DNA of 64,000 nucleotides from Cupriavidus sp. (GCA_031180665.1 JAPSLP010000025.1:1-64000); one strand, 5' to 3'. Numbered from the stretch's first letter, positions 28,110 to 37,805 are shown. Numbers and translations: made by a program. The notes: generated by a model from the letters alone, not told the origin.

Positions 28110-28955
28110 ATGTACGCATTCCAGTTCCAACGCGCGACCGATGCCCAGGCCGCGGCCGCGCTGCTGCGCAGCGACCCCGACGCCAAGATCGTGGCCGGCG
28201 GGCAGAGCCTGATCGCCGCGATGAAGCTGCGGCTGGCCGCGCCCTCGACGCTGGTCGACATCAACCGCATTCCCGGCATCCGCGATATCCGCGCCGAGGG
28301 CGACACGCTGGTGATCGGCGCCGGCGCGCGGCACGCCGATGTCGAGGCGCATCCCGAGGTCAAACGCCGGCTGCCGGCGCTGGCCGCGCTGGCCGGCGGC
28401 ATCGGCGACCGCCAGGTGCGCGCGCTCGGCACGCTGGGCGGCTCGATCGCCAACAACGATCCGGCCGCCTGCTATCCGGCCGCGGTGCTGGGCCTGAACG
28501 CCACCGTGGTGACCGACCGGCGCAGCATCGCCGCCGACGACTTCTTCGTCGGCATGTACGAGACCGCGCTCGAGCCCGACGAGCTGATCACCGCGGTGCG
28601 CTTCCCTTGTCCGCGGCAGGCGGCCTACGTCAAGTTCCGCAATCCGGCCTCGCGCTTTGCGCTGGTCGGCGTGATGGTCGCGCGGGGCGTCGGTGGCGGC
28701 GCTGGGAACGGTGGCGGCGGCGACGTGCGCGTTGCCGTGACCGGGGCCGCCGACGCGGTGTTCCGCTGCGAGCCGCTGGAGCGCGCGCTGTCGGCCGACT
28801 TCAGCGCCGCGGCCGCGCGTGCGGTGACGATCCCGACCGAGGGCCTGAACGACGACCTGCACGGATCCGCCGAGTACCGGGCGCATCTGATTCCGGTGCT
28901 GGCCGCGCGCGCGGTCGAGCAGGCGCTCGGGCAATCGTCCCTGCCATCGTCCTGA
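28110..28955 (+). CDS. coxM: Molybdenum hydroxylase FAD-binding medium subunit
   Basis: A 281-residue flavoprotein subunit that passes electrons from the Fe-S subunit to the external acceptor. The FAD-binding motifs AGGQSL (about residues 28-33) and TLGGSIANND (about 108-117) are present, with the C-terminal CO-dehydrogenase flavoprotein domain in place. A Gly-rich insertion GVGGGAGNGGGGD near residue 190 is not typical and looks like a local simple-sequence expansion. ATG at 28110 has GGAG upstream; 17 bp after coxL. The next gene follows after 118 bp. Confidence 0.93.
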   Translation: MYAFQFQRATDAQAAAALLRSDPDAKIVAGGQSLIAAMKLRLAAPSTLVDINRIPGIRDIRAEGDTLVIGAGARHADVEAHPEVKRRLPALAALAGGIGDRQVRALGTLGGSIANNDPAACYPAAVLGLNATVVTDRRSIAADDFFVGMYETALEPDELITAVRFPCPRQAAYVKFRNPASRFALVGVMVARGVGGGAGNGGGGDVRVAVTGAADAVFRCEPLERALSADFSAAAARAVTIPTEGLNDDLHGSAEYRAHLIPVLAARAVEQALGQSSLPSS

Positions 28956-29073
28956 CGCGAAGCGGCGGACCGGCTCGCCGGTCCGCCGTCCCGCCACCGC
29001 TTTCGCTGCGCGAACCCGGTCGCGTTCATCGGCGCCTCCCCGCGCCCGCCAGCCATCGCCCGACCTCGCCTTC

Positions 29074-29982
29074 ATGCTGCCCGATTCGATCGACCAGACC
29101 CTGACGCTGCTCCAGCGCGAGCAATACTTCGCCGACCGCGAGACCGCGACCGTGCTGTTCCTCGCGCTGAAGATGCAGCGCCCGCTGTTTCTCGAAGGGG
29201 AACCCGGCGTCGGCAAGACCGCGCTGGCGCAGGCGATCGCCGCGGGCCTGGGCACCACGCTGTTGCGGCTGCAGTGCTACGAAGGGCTTGACGCCGCCAG
29301 CGCGCTGTACGAATGGGACTATCCGCGCCAGATCATGGCGCTGCGGCTGGCCGAGGCGCGCGGCGAGCGGCCCGAGGCGCAATCGCTGTACCGCGACGAA
29401 TTCCTGCTCAAGCGCCCGCTGCTGGAGGCGCTGCTGCCGGATCCGGCCGCGCCCGCGGTGCCGCGCGTGCTGCTGATCGACGAAATCGACCGCGCCGATG
29501 AACCGTTCGAGGCCTTCCTGCTGGAGGTGCTGTCCGAATACCAGGTGTCGATTCCCGAGATCGGCCGCATCGCCGCGCAGCGCCCGCCGCTGATCGTGAT
29601 CACGTCGAACCGCACGCGCGAGGTGCACGACGCGCTCAAGCGCCGCTGCCTCTATCGCTGGATCGGCTATCCCGAGCGCCAGCGCGAACTCGACATCGTC
29701 GCGGCCCGCGCGCCCGAGGCCGCGGCCGCGCTGCAGACGCAGGCGATCGACTTCGTGCACCGGTTGCGCGGCATCGACCTGTTCAAGGCGCCCGGCATCG
29801 CCGAGGCGATCGACTGGTGCCGCGCGCTGGCGGCGCTGGGCGTGACGGAACTCGATCCCGATTCGGTGCGCGACACGCTCGGAGTCCTGCTCAAGTACCA
29901 GGACGATCTCGCGCGCGTCGACGGCCCGACGGTAGCCGAACTGCTGGCCGGCACGCCGACGGAGCCGGCCGGGGAGCGCTGA
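29074..29982 (+). CDS. coxD: MoxR-type AAA+ ATPase (CoxD-like)
   Basis: A 302-residue MoxR AAA+ ATPase. Walker A GEPGVGKT is at residues 42-49, Walker B VLLIDEIDRAD near 135, and the sensor stretch ITSNRTREVHDALKRRC follows. In cox clusters CoxD acts as a chaperone-like ATPase with the VWA protein CoxE to insert or mature the active-site metal centre. The VWA gene starts on the base after its stop, fitting a MoxR-VWA pair. ATG at 29074 with no strong ribosome site. Confidence 0.92.
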   Translation: MLPDSIDQTLTLLQREQYFADRETATVLFLALKMQRPLFLEGEPGVGKTALAQAIAAGLGTTLLRLQCYEGLDAASALYEWDYPRQIMALRLAEARGERPEAQSLYRDEFLLKRPLLEALLPDPAAPAVPRVLLIDEIDRADEPFEAFLLEVLSEYQVSIPEIGRIAAQRPPLIVITSNRTREVHDALKRRCLYRWIGYPERQRELDIVAARAPEAAAALQTQAIDFVHRLRGIDLFKAPGIAEAIDWCRALAALGVTELDPDSVRDTLGVLLKYQDDLARVDGPTVAELLAGTPTEPAGER

Positions 29983-31341
29983 GTGACGCCGCGCCAGCCA
30001 GCCGACGCCACGCCGCACGTGCCTCGCTCGGCGACGAGGCCGGACGCGGCGGACCCGCCGGTCGCACCGACGGCGCCGACGGTGCTGCAGGCGCTGCCGG
30101 TGCTGGCCCGCAATATCACCCATTTCGTACGGCTGCTGCGCGGGGCCGGCCTGCCGCTGTCGCCGGCGCAGGCGGTCGACGCCCTGCAGGCGCTGCGGCA
30201 CGTGGACCTGGGCCGGCGCGACGAGGTGCGCGCCACGCTGGCCGCGCTGATGCTGTCCGGCCCCGATCAACGGCCACTGTTCGATGCCGCCTTCGACCTG
30301 TTCTGGCGCGACCCCGACTGGGAGGGCAAGCTGCGCGCGCTGTTGCTGCCGCGCGTCGAGGCCGGCGCGCCGCCGCCCCGCCGCAGCAACCGGCTCGCCG
30401 ATGCGCTGGCCGCGCGCGAGCCGCCCGCCGCTACGCCGGCACCGGCGCCGTCGCCCGCCGAAGAGCGCATCGGCGCGGTGCTGACCTTCTCGGCGCAGGA
30501 GCGGCTGGCACAACGCGACTTCGACACGCTGTCGGCCGACGAATGGCGCGCGCTGCAGCACCTGATCCGCTCGCGCCGCACGCATCTGGCAACTGAGCGC
30601 ACGCGCCGGCTGCGCGCCGCCACGCACGGCACCCACGCCGACCTGCGGGCCAGCGCCCGTCTGGCGGTGCGCCAGCACGGCGAATGGATGCGCTGGAAAT
30701 ACCGCCGCCACGCCGAGCGCCGCCCGCCGCTGGTGCTGCTGCTCGATATCTCGGGATCGATGAGCCAGTATTCGCGCGCGGTGCTGTACTTCTGTCATGC
30801 CTTGATGCAATCGCGCGAACGGCTGTCGGTCTTCCTGTTCGGCACGCGGCTGACTAATATCAGCCGGGCGCTGCGCGAGCGCGATCCCGACGACGCCGTC
30901 GATGCCATCGCGCAGCAGGTGCGCGACTGGGCCGGCGGCACGCGCATCGGCGCCGCGCTGGCGACCTTCAATCGCCAGTGGGCGCGCCGCACGCTGGGCG
31001 GCCGCGCCACCGTACTGCTGGTGACCGACGGACTCGATCACGAACGGATCGACCTGCTCGACGACGAGATGGCACGCCTGCGGCGCTTCGCCCATCGGAT
31101 CGTCTGGCTGAACCCGCTGCTGCGCTACGCGGGGTTTTCGCCGCAGGCCCGCGGCGTGCAGGCGATCCTGCCGCATGTCGACGCGCTGCGCCCCGCCCAC
31201 AACCTGGCCAGCCTGTTCGCGCTGGAATCGCTGCTTGCCGCCCCACCTTCCGCCGAGCCTGCCGCGACCCGCATGCGCCCCGGTCCGATCCCGGCCTGGC
31301 GAGCCGCCAACGACAAGGAGAACCCCGCATCATGGAAATGA
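29983..31341 (+). CDS. coxE: VWA domain protein (CoxE-like)
   Basis: A 452-residue protein with an N-terminal Pro/Ala-rich leader, a helical DUF58/CoxE region, and a C-terminal von Willebrand A domain. The metal-ion-dependent adhesion site is DISGSMS, with D255, S257 and S259. Partner of the MoxR ATPase in cofactor maturation of the hydroxylase. The start is GTG at 29983, immediately after the MoxR TGA, with GGGGAG inside the MoxR end as ribosome site. Its end overlaps the start of coxG by 10 bp. Confidence 0.91.
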   Translation: MTPRQPADATPHVPRSATRPDAADPPVAPTAPTVLQALPVLARNITHFVRLLRGAGLPLSPAQAVDALQALRHVDLGRRDEVRATLAALMLSGPDQRPLFDAAFDLFWRDPDWEGKLRALLLPRVEAGAPPPRRSNRLADALAAREPPAATPAPAPSPAEERIGAVLTFSAQERLAQRDFDTLSADEWRALQHLIRSRRTHLATERTRRLRAATHGTHADLRASARLAVRQHGEWMRWKYRRHAERRPPLVLLLDISGSMSQYSRAVLYFCHALMQSRERLSVFLFGTRLTNISRALRERDPDDAVDAIAQQVRDWAGGTRIGAALATFNRQWARRTLGGRATVLLVTDGLDHERIDLLDDEMARLRRFAHRIVWLNPLLRYAGFSPQARGVQAILPHVDALRPAHNLASLFALESLLAAPPSAEPAATRMRPGPIPAWRAANDKENPASWK

Positions 31342-31928
31342 CCCAAACCCACCGGCTGCCGGTGCCGCAGCAGGTCGCCTGGGAGGCGTTGAACGACACC
31401 GCCCTGCTCCAGCATTGCATTCCCGGATGTGAGAGTATCGAGCCCGATGGCGAGAACGCCTACCTGCTGAGCATGACGGCCGCGGTCGGGCCGGTGAAGG
31501 CGAAGTTCAAGGGCCGGATGGCGCTGCAGGACATCCAGGCACCGGACAGCTATACCATCGCGTTCGACGGCCAGGGCGGCGCGGCCGGCTTCGGCAAGGG
31601 CACCGCGAAGGTGCGGCTGGACCCGGACGGCGACGAGACCGTGCTGTCGTACACGGTGCAGGCGCAAGTCGGTGGCAAGATCGCGCAGATCGGCTCGCGG
31701 CTGGTCGATGGTGCCGCGCGCAAGATGGCGGACACCTTCTTCACGCGCTTTTCCGAAGCGGTCAGCGGCGGCCAGCAGCCGGCCGACGGAGCGGCCGGTG
31801 AACCTTTGGCGGGCGAATCGAACCAAGCCACTGCGGCCGGCGAACAAGCAGGCGAACAAGCAGGCGAACAGGCTGGCGAACAAACCAAACGGAAGCGATC
31901 ATGGACAGCGTGGATCTCGAAGTCCTGA
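31332..31928 (+). CDS. coxG: CoxG / SRPBCC-family protein
   Basis: A 198-residue protein. Residues 1-150 form a START/SRPBCC-type CoxG domain (LPVPQQVAWEALNDTALLQHCIPGCESI, VGPVKAKFKGRMALQDI). In CO-dehydrogenase operons CoxG has been linked to membrane attachment or electron transfer to quinone. The C-terminal ~45 residues hold a GEQA repeat (residues ~169-185) made by four 12-bp DNA repeats, then a basic tail KRKRSWTAWISKS that could touch the membrane. ATG at 31332, overlapping the VWA stop. The XdhC-family gene begins inside its last 28 bp in another frame. Confidence 0.9.
   Translation: MEMTQTHRLPVPQQVAWEALNDTALLQHCIPGCESIEPDGENAYLLSMTAAVGPVKAKFKGRMALQDIQAPDSYTIAFDGQGGAAGFGKGTAKVRLDPDGDETVLSYTVQAQVGGKIAQIGSRLVDGAARKMADTFFTRFSEAVSGGQQPADGAAGEPLAGESNQATAAGEQAGEQAGEQAGEQTKRKRSWTAWISKS
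31839..31886 (+). repeat. Four tandem 12-bp repeats in coxG
   Basis: Units GGCGAACAAGCA at 31839-31850 and 31851-31862 are identical; 31863-31874 and 31875-31886 differ by a few bases. They encode (GEQA)n. The unit is a multiple of three, so copy-number changes keep the frame. Confidence 0.9.
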
Positions 31929-32929
31929 AAAGCAGTGTGCGCTGGACCGCCGAGGGCCACCGCACGTTGCTGGTCACGGTAGTCAGGACCTGGGGCTCGT
32001 CGCCCCGCCCCGAGGGCGCGATGCTGGCGGTGCGTGACGACGGGCTGGTGGTCGGCTCGGTGTCGGGCGGCTGCATCGAGGACGACATCATCGACCGGGT
32101 CCGTCGCGAGGGCATCGCGGCTCGCGCGCCCGAGGCGATCAAGTACGGCATCAGCGCCGAGGAAGCGCACCGCTTCGGCCTGCCCTGCGGCGGCACCATC
32201 GAGCTGGTAGCCGAGCCGGTGAGCGCCGACAGCGGGCTGGCCGAGCTGCTCGACGCGGTCGAGAACGGCAGGCTGGTGACGCGGACCCTCGACATGGCAA
32301 CCGGCAAGGCAACGCTCGGCCCGGCCGAGGCCACCGACGGCCTGACGTTCGATGGCCGCACGCTGGCGACGATCCACGGGCCGCGCTACCGGATGCTGGT
32401 GATCGGCGCCGGCCAGCTGTCGAAGTACCTGTGCCAGATCGCCGTCGGCCTGGGCTTCCAGGTCACGGTCTGCGATCCGCGCGAGGAATACACCGAGACC
32501 TGGGACATTCCCGGCGTCACCATGGTGCGCACCATGCCGGACGACACCGTGATCGAGATGAAGCTGGACGAGCGCTGCGCGGTGATCGCGCTGACGCACG
32601 ACCCCAAGCTCGACGACCTCGCGCTGATGGAGGCCCTGCGCACGCGGGCCTTCTATGTCGGCGCGCTGGGCTCGCGCCGCAACAACCAGGCGCGGCGCGA
32701 GCGCCTGAAGGAATTCGACCTGAACGACGCGCAGCTGGCGCGGTTGCACGGGCCGGTGGGCATCTATATCGGCAGCCGCACGCCGCCGGAGATCGCGATC
32801 TCGATCCTCGCCGAAGTGGTGGCGGCGAAGAATCACGTGTCGCTGCCCGACATCCTGCAGGTCGAGGGTGCCAAGGCCGCGCGCGAACTGGCCGCCAACG
32901 AGGCGAGCGCATGCAGTCCGGGCCGCTGA
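31901..32929 (+). CDS. XdhC/CoxI family molybdenum cofactor insertion protein
   Basis: A 342-residue protein. The N-terminal XdhC/CoxI domain (about 10-85, VRTWGSSPRPEGAMLAV and SGGCIEDDI) and the C-terminal Rossmann-like XdhC domain (about 165-310, MLVIGAGQLSKYL) are intact. XdhC proteins bind and sulfurate the molybdenum cofactor before insertion into xanthine-dehydrogenase-family enzymes. The start at 31901 overlaps coxG by 28 bp, and its end overlaps the next gene by 19 bp, so expression is tightly linked. Confidence 0.92.
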   Translation: MDSVDLEVLKSSVRWTAEGHRTLLVTVVRTWGSSPRPEGAMLAVRDDGLVVGSVSGGCIEDDIIDRVRREGIAARAPEAIKYGISAEEAHRFGLPCGGTIELVAEPVSADSGLAELLDAVENGRLVTRTLDMATGKATLGPAEATDGLTFDGRTLATIHGPRYRMLVIGAGQLSKYLCQIAVGLGFQVTVCDPREEYTETWDIPGVTMVRTMPDDTVIEMKLDERCAVIALTHDPKLDDLALMEALRTRAFYVGALGSRRNNQARRERLKEFDLNDAQLARLHGPVGIYIGSRTPPEIAISILAEVVAAKNHVSLPDILQVEGAKAARELAANEASACSPGR

Positions 32930-33519
32930 TCGATTCGGATCTGCCGGCCGGCATCCTGCTGGCCGCCGGCTACGGCCGCCGCTTCGATGCCACCGGCGCG
33001 CGCAACAAGCTGCTGCAGACGCTGCCGGACGGACGTACCGTGGCCTGGCACAGCGCCCGCACGCTGGCTACCGCGCTGCCCGGCGCGATCGCCGTGGTGC
33101 GGCCGGGACAGCCCGAGCTGGAACGGGAACTGAGCGAGGGCGGCTGCAAGGTATTGGCCTGCGCGCGCGCCGAGGCCGGCATGGGAGCGGCACTGGCGGC
33201 GGCGGTACAGGCCCGCGCCAACGCGCGCGGATGGTTGGTGGCGCTGGCCGACATGCCGTGGCTGCCGGTCGAACTGGTGCGAGCCGTGGCGCTGAGCGTG
33301 GTCGAGCCGGAGGCGAGCGCCGAAGCGATTGCCGCGCCGTGGCGCGACGGCCGGCGCGGCCACCCGGTCGCGTTCGGCCACGCCTGGCGCGATGCGCTGC
33401 TGCGGCTGGACGGCGACGAGGGCGCCCGCGCGCTGCTGCAGGGCCAGTCCGTGACACGCATCCTGACCGATCACGACGGCGCCTTCCGGGATGTGGACAC
33501 GCCGGAAGATCTGCGTTGA
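32911..33519 (+). CDS. MobA-like NTP transferase (molybdopterin cytidylyltransferase type)
   Basis: A 202-residue nucleotidyltransferase of the NTP_transf_3 family, called CoxMobA or MocA. The nucleotide-binding loop ILLAAGYGRRFDATGARNKLL is at the N terminus (residues ~11-31), and ALADMPWLP is the metal-binding Asp motif. By position it should add CMP to molybdopterin, since this enzyme class uses the cytosine dinucleotide form. ATG at 32911 overlaps the XdhC gene by 19 bp, with AGG seven bases upstream. Last gene of the cox operon. Confidence 0.88.
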   Translation: MQSGPLIDSDLPAGILLAAGYGRRFDATGARNKLLQTLPDGRTVAWHSARTLATALPGAIAVVRPGQPELERELSEGGCKVLACARAEAGMGAALAAAVQARANARGWLVALADMPWLPVELVRAVALSVVEPEASAEAIAAPWRDGRRGHPVAFGHAWRDALLRLDGDEGARALLQGQSVTRILTDHDGAFRDVDTPEDLR

Positions 33520-33605
33520 AGCGCAAGGGCTGAGCGCAGCCCCCTGCTCACCGATTGCGCGCCCCTCTGCCGCGAGCGGGAGAGAGAAAAAGACGAAGCC
33601 TTCGA

Positions 33606-34997
33606 TCAGCCCTGATCGCTCTCTGCAAGACTGCGAAGGTACTCGCGGCTCCACCAGTGGACGTCCTGCGCCCGGATGTTCTCGAGCAGCTTCTGATGCC
33701 GGCTCTGCCGCTCGGCCAGCGGCATGTGCAGGGCCTGCTGAATCGCCTGCGCGGTGCCTTGGATATCGTAGGGATTGACCATCAGCGCTTCCTTCAGCTG
33801 CTCGGCGGCGCCGGCGAAGCGCGACAGCACCAGCACGCCGGGATCGTCGGGATCCTGCGCGGCGATATATTCCTTGGCGACCAGGTTCATGCCGTCGCGC
33901 AGCGGCGTCACCAGCGCGACGCGCGCCGCGCGGCACAGCCCCGGCAGGCGCCGGCGCGAGGTCGTGCGGTGGATATAGCGGATCGGCATCCAGTCCAGTT
34001 CGCCGTACTCGCCGTTGATCGCCCCGGACATGCCCTCCAGCTGGCGGCGCAGATCGGCATAGGCGTCGACCGACTCGCGCGACGGCGCGGCGATCTGGAT
34101 CAGCGTGGCGCTCGAACGGTTTTCGGGATACTGCGCCAGCAGCGCCTGGAACGCCTTGAGACGCTCCGGCAGCCCCTTCGAGTAATCCATCCGGTCCACG
34201 CCCAGCAGCAGCCGCCGGCGCGCGTACTGGGCCATCATCATCTCGTAGGTTTCCTGCGCCTCGTGGCCCTTGCCCAGCGACACGAACTCGTCGACATCGA
34301 TGCCGATCGGAAACGCCTGCGCCCGCACGGTGCGATGAAAGGCACGGTAGCGATGGTCGCCCATCGGCTCGGCGCCGGCCTCGGACTGTGCGTAGCGCGC
34401 AAAGTGCTCGAGGTCGGCCTGGCTCTGGAAGCCGATCAGGTCGTAGGCGAACAGCGCGCGCATCAGCCATTCGTGCTGCGGAATGGTGGTCAGGATCGGC
34501 GGCGGCGGCAGCGGAATATGGAGGAAGAAACCGATGCGCTGGCCGCATCCCATCGCCCGCAGTTCCGCGGCCAGCGGAATCAGGTGATAGTCGTGGATCC
34601 AGATCATGTCGTCCGGCCGCAGCAGCGGCGCCAGCTTGCGCGCGAACAGCTGGTTGACGCGGCGGTAGATATTCAGATGGCCGGCGTCGAAATCGGCGAG
34701 ATCGACGCGGTAGTGGAACACCGGCCACAGCACGCCGTTGCTGTAGCCGAGGTAGTAGGCGTCGTGGTCCTCACGGCTCAAGTCGACCGTGGCCAGCGTC
34801 ACGTCGCCGGCATGCTGCAGATGCAGTTCGCCTTCTCCGGGCGTGCCACCCTGCGCGGTCTCGACGACCCGGCCGCTCCAGCCGAACCACAGCCCGCCGG
34901 TGGCATTCAGCGTTTCGCCGAGCGCCACCGCGAGGCCGCCGGCGGCGGCATTGCGAGGGTCGGCGACGCGGTTGGATACCGCTACCAGTCTTGACAT
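33606..34997 (-). CDS. otsA: Trehalose-6-phosphate synthase
   Basis: A 463-residue GT20 glycosyltransferase that joins UDP-glucose and glucose-6-phosphate in trehalose synthesis. It has the N-terminal SNRVADP and GGLAVAL loop, [15 protein letters not shown] in the middle, the Arg/Lys pair in [15 protein letters not shown], and C-terminal [13 protein letters not shown]. The length is normal. ATG at 34997 with AGGAGG just upstream. It is the third gene of otsB-GH15-otsA, 55 bp after the GH15 gene; it converges with the cox operon end across 86 bp. Confidence 0.96.
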   Translation of the reverse strand: MSRLVAVSNRVADPRNAAAGGLAVALGETLNATGGLWFGWSGRVVETAQGGTPGEGELHLQHAGDVTLATVDLSREDHDAYYLGYSNGVLWPVFHYRVDLADFDAGHLNIYRRVNQLFARKLAPLLRPDDMIWIHDYHLIPLAAELRAMGCGQRIGFFLHIPLPPPPILTTIPQHEWLMRALFAYDLIGFQSQADLEHFARYAQSEAGAEPMGDHRYRAFHRTVRAQAFPIGIDVDEFVSLGKGHEAQETYEMMMAQYARRRLLLGVDRMDYSKGLPERLKAFQALLAQYPENRSSATLIQIAAPSRESVDAYADLRRQLEGMSGAINGEYGELDWMPIRYIHRTTSRRRLPGLCRAARVALVTPLRDGMNLVAKEYIAAQDPDDPGVLVLSRFAGAAEQLKEALMVNPYDIQGTAQAIQQALHMPLAERQSRHQKLLENIRAQDVHWWSREYLRSLAESDQG

Positions 34998-35052
34998 AGG
35001 CCTCCTGTGTGGCGACGCGCCGGCGCGCGCCGCCCGGTGAATCGGGGCCGGC

Positions 35053-36915
35053 TCAGATCACCGCGTCCCATGGCGACGACAGGCGCATCGCGCCGTTGAT
35101 CAGGCCGACCATCGAATAGGTCTGCGGGAAATTGCCCCACATTTCGCCGGTGACCGGGTGCGTGTCCTCGGACAGCAGGCCGAGCGGATTGCGCGCGGCC
35201 AGCATCGCCTCGAAGATCTCGCGTGCCTGTTCCTTGCGGCCGATGCGCGCGAGCGCATCGATCCGCCAGAACGTACAGATGTTGAAGGCAGTCTCTGGCT
35301 TGCCGAAATCGTCAGGTGCCTCGTAGCGGCGCATGTACGGACCGTCGCACAGCACCTCCTCCAGGCGCTCGATCGTCGCGACGAAGCGCGCGTCGCGCGG
35401 ATCGATGAAGCCGACCTCGGCCATCAGCAGCACGCTGGCATCGAGTTCGCGTCCGCCGAAGCTTTCGGCGAAGGCCTGGCGTTCCTCGCTCCACGATTCG
35501 CGCAGGATGCGCTCGCGCATCGTGTCTGCATGCCGGCGCCAGTAGGCCGCGCGCGACGGCAGTTGCAATTCGTCGCCGATCTTGGCGAGCCGGTCGCAGG
35601 CCGCCCAGCTCATCAGCGCGGACGAGGTATGCACCCGTGCGCGCGTGCGCAGCTCCCACATGCCGGCATCGGGCGTGCCGAACACGCGCACCGCCTGTTC
35701 GCCGACCTGTTCCAGCACGCGGTATTCGGCCGGGCCGCCGCGATGCAGCAGCCGGTGGTCGTGGAAGGCCTGCGCGGCCCCGAGCACCACGTTGCCGTAG
35801 ACGTCGTGCTGGAAGTGTTCCTGGGCCTGGTTGCCGACCCGCACCGGCCCCATGCCGCGATAGCCGGCGACATGGTCGAGCACGCTCTCGGGCAGTTCGC
35901 GCTCGAGGCCGATGCCGTACAGCGGCTGGATATGGCCGTCCTTGGACTGCATCACCACATTGGACATCCAGCGCAGATAGTCTTCCATGGTGCCGACTTC
36001 GGACAGGCTGTTGAGCGCGCGGATCACGAAGAAGGCATCGCGCAGCCAGCAGAAGCGATAGTCCCAGTTGCGGCCGCTGTGCGGCGCCTCGGGAATGCTG
36101 GTGGTCATCGCGGCGACGATCGCGCCGGTCTCCTCGTACAGCGACATCTTCAGCGTGATGGCGGCGCGGATCACCGCGTCCTGCCATTCGCGCGGCACCG
36201 CCAGCCGGCGCGTCCACAGCTTCCAGTACGCGATGGTCTCCTGCTCGAAGTCGCGCGCGGTCTCGTCCACGCCGTGCTGCAGCGTCTCGTCGGGGCCGAG
36301 GATGAAGTTCATGCCCTGCGTGACCAGGAACGGCGTGTTGGCCATCACATAGGTCAGCGGCGCATCGGTGGTCATGCGCAGCGTCATGTCGTCGCCGATG
36401 AAGCGTACGTGGCTGCTGCCCCGCGAGATCTGCGGCACCGTGCGGCCCCAGTTGAAGCGCGGCGCGATCGAGACGCGCACGCGCGGCGCGCCCTTGATCG
36501 GGCGGATGCGCCGCACCAGCGTCAGCGGACGGAAATAGCGGCCCAGCCGGAAGAAGCGCGGCGCGAAATCGGTGATCTCCAGGCAGTTGCCGTGGCGGTC
36601 GGTCAGGCGCGTGCGCAGCACCGCGGTGTTGGGCTCGTACCATTGGCGCGATTCGGCGAAATCCTCGATCTCGATCGAGAAATGGCCGGCGTTCTCGCTC
36701 GGGTCGAGCAGCGCGTTGAAGACCGGATCGCCGTCGAAGCGCGGCAGGCAGCACCAGACGATGCGGCCGCGCGAATCGACCAGCGCCGAGAAGGCGCAGT
36801 TGCCGATCATGCCCAGCGATAGCGAAGGCGGGCAATATCGCCCGCCTTGCTGTGTGCCGTCGCGGTTGAGCTCGTCGGCGCGGTTGCGCGCTACCCCGGA
36901 TTCAGGCTGACTCAC
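35053..36915 (-). CDS. Glycoside hydrolase family 15 protein
   Basis: A 620-residue GH15 enzyme of the bacterial glucoamylase/trehalase-like group. It has an N-terminal beta domain (about 25-250, GMIGNCAFSALVDSRGRIVWCCLPRFD) and a C-terminal (alpha/alpha)6 catalytic barrel with HSGRNWDYRFCWLRDA; the second catalytic region is near residues 455-470 and the end is GEMWGNFPQTYSMVGLI. No signal peptide is seen, so it is cytoplasmic. Sitting inside the trehalose operon, it may hydrolyse trehalose or another alpha-glucan. GTG at 36915 has GGGGGA six bases upstream; 14 bp after otsB. Confidence 0.92.
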   Translation of the reverse strand: MSQPESGVARNRADELNRDGTQQGGRYCPPSLSLGMIGNCAFSALVDSRGRIVWCCLPRFDGDPVFNALLDPSENAGHFSIEIEDFAESRQWYEPNTAVLRTRLTDRHGNCLEITDFAPRFFRLGRYFRPLTLVRRIRPIKGAPRVRVSIAPRFNWGRTVPQISRGSSHVRFIGDDMTLRMTTDAPLTYVMANTPFLVTQGMNFILGPDETLQHGVDETARDFEQETIAYWKLWTRRLAVPREWQDAVIRAAITLKMSLYEETGAIVAAMTTSIPEAPHSGRNWDYRFCWLRDAFFVIRALNSLSEVGTMEDYLRWMSNVVMQSKDGHIQPLYGIGLERELPESVLDHVAGYRGMGPVRVGNQAQEHFQHDVYGNVVLGAAQAFHDHRLLHRGGPAEYRVLEQVGEQAVRVFGTPDAGMWELRTRARVHTSSALMSWAACDRLAKIGDELQLPSRAAYWRRHADTMRERILRESWSEERQAFAESFGGRELDASVLLMAEVGFIDPRDARFVATIERLEEVLCDGPYMRRYEAPDDFGKPETAFNICTFWRIDALARIGRKEQAREIFEAMLAARNPLGLLSEDTHPVTGEMWGNFPQTYSMVGLINGAMRLSSPWDAVI

Positions 36916-36929
36916 AAACTTCCCCCTTG

Positions 36930-37805
36930 TCAGGATGAGGTGGTGGACGCGGATGGATTGGCGCCGTCGCCGGGCGGGCCTGCGGTGGCCGCGGCGACGT
37001 GCGCAGCGTCGGTACCGGTGTCGACGGCATGCGCGGTGGAACGCTTGCTCGCCTCGCCGGTCTGCCCGGCCGCACCGCCATCGAGCGCCTTCGCGCTGCG
37101 ATGCAGCCACGCGCGCAGGTCCGCAGGCGCCGGCACGCTGACGGTGGCGGCGCTCGGCCGCTGGCCGACCAGCACGCCGACGCCGCCCAGATGGGCGACC
37201 ATCGCAAAGCCGTCTTCGTCGGTCACGTCGTCGCCGGCAAAGATCGGCATGCGGCCGGCAAAAGGCGGCGAGCGCATGATCAGCTCGACCGCGCTGCCCT
37301 TGGTGACGCCGGCCGGCTTGACCTCGACCACCATCTTGCCGTGGAGCATTTCCAGTCCGCTGACGTCGCCCAGCGCCTGGGCGACCTGCTCGCGCACCAG
37401 CGTCTCGAGCTCGGGCGCGGCGCGGTAGTGCACCGCCAGCGCCATCGGCTTGCGCTCGAGCCGCAACCCGGGATGGGCCTGCGCGAAATCCTCGAGCCGG
37501 CGATGCAGCCGGTCCAGGTCGGGCGCTGGCACTTCGAGCCGCCGGCCCTCGGCGTCGCGCAGTTCGGCGCCGTGCACGCCCGCGGTGGGCAATTGCAGCG
37601 GCGCGAGGAAGGCGTCCAGTTCGGCGATGGTGCGTCCGGATACGATCGCGACCGCGCCGCCCAGCTGCCGGTGCAGCGTGCGCAGGGTTCCCACCAGTCC
37701 CGCCTCGACCTGCACGAGCTCCGGGCGTGGCGCCAGGTCGGCCAGCGTGCCGTCGAAGTCGAGGAATAGCGCGTTATCGGGATCGATCAGCGGAAGGGAT
37801 GACAT
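36930..37805 (-). CDS. otsB: Trehalose-6-phosphate phosphatase
   Basis: A 291-residue HAD-family phosphatase. It has motif I DFDGTLAD at about residues 16-23 (nucleophile D16, acid D18), motif II VSGRT, and motif III/IV GDDVTDEDGF. It removes phosphate from trehalose-6-phosphate made by OtsA. The final ~50 residues are Ala/Gly/Thr-rich and not part of the fold. ATG at 37805; the ribosome site is weak. First gene of the otsB-GH15-otsA operon, divergent from ilvA. Confidence 0.93.
   Translation of the reverse strand: MSSLPLIDPDNALFLDFDGTLADLAPRPELVQVEAGLVGTLRTLHRQLGGAVAIVSGRTIAELDAFLAPLQLPTAGVHGAELRDAEGRRLEVPAPDLDRLHRRLEDFAQAHPGLRLERKPMALAVHYRAAPELETLVREQVAQALGDVSGLEMLHGKMVVEVKPAGVTKGSAVELIMRSPPFAGRMPIFAGDDVTDEDGFAMVAHLGGVGVLVGQRPSAATVSVPAPADLRAWLHRSAKALDGGAAGQTGEASKRSTAHAVDTGTDAAHVAAATAGPPGDGANPSASTTSS

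Noticed and set aside
30695..31020. Frameshift or truncation in the VWA gene
   Set aside because: The frame is continuous and the MIDAS motif DxSxS is complete; the only odd part is the Pro-rich N terminus.
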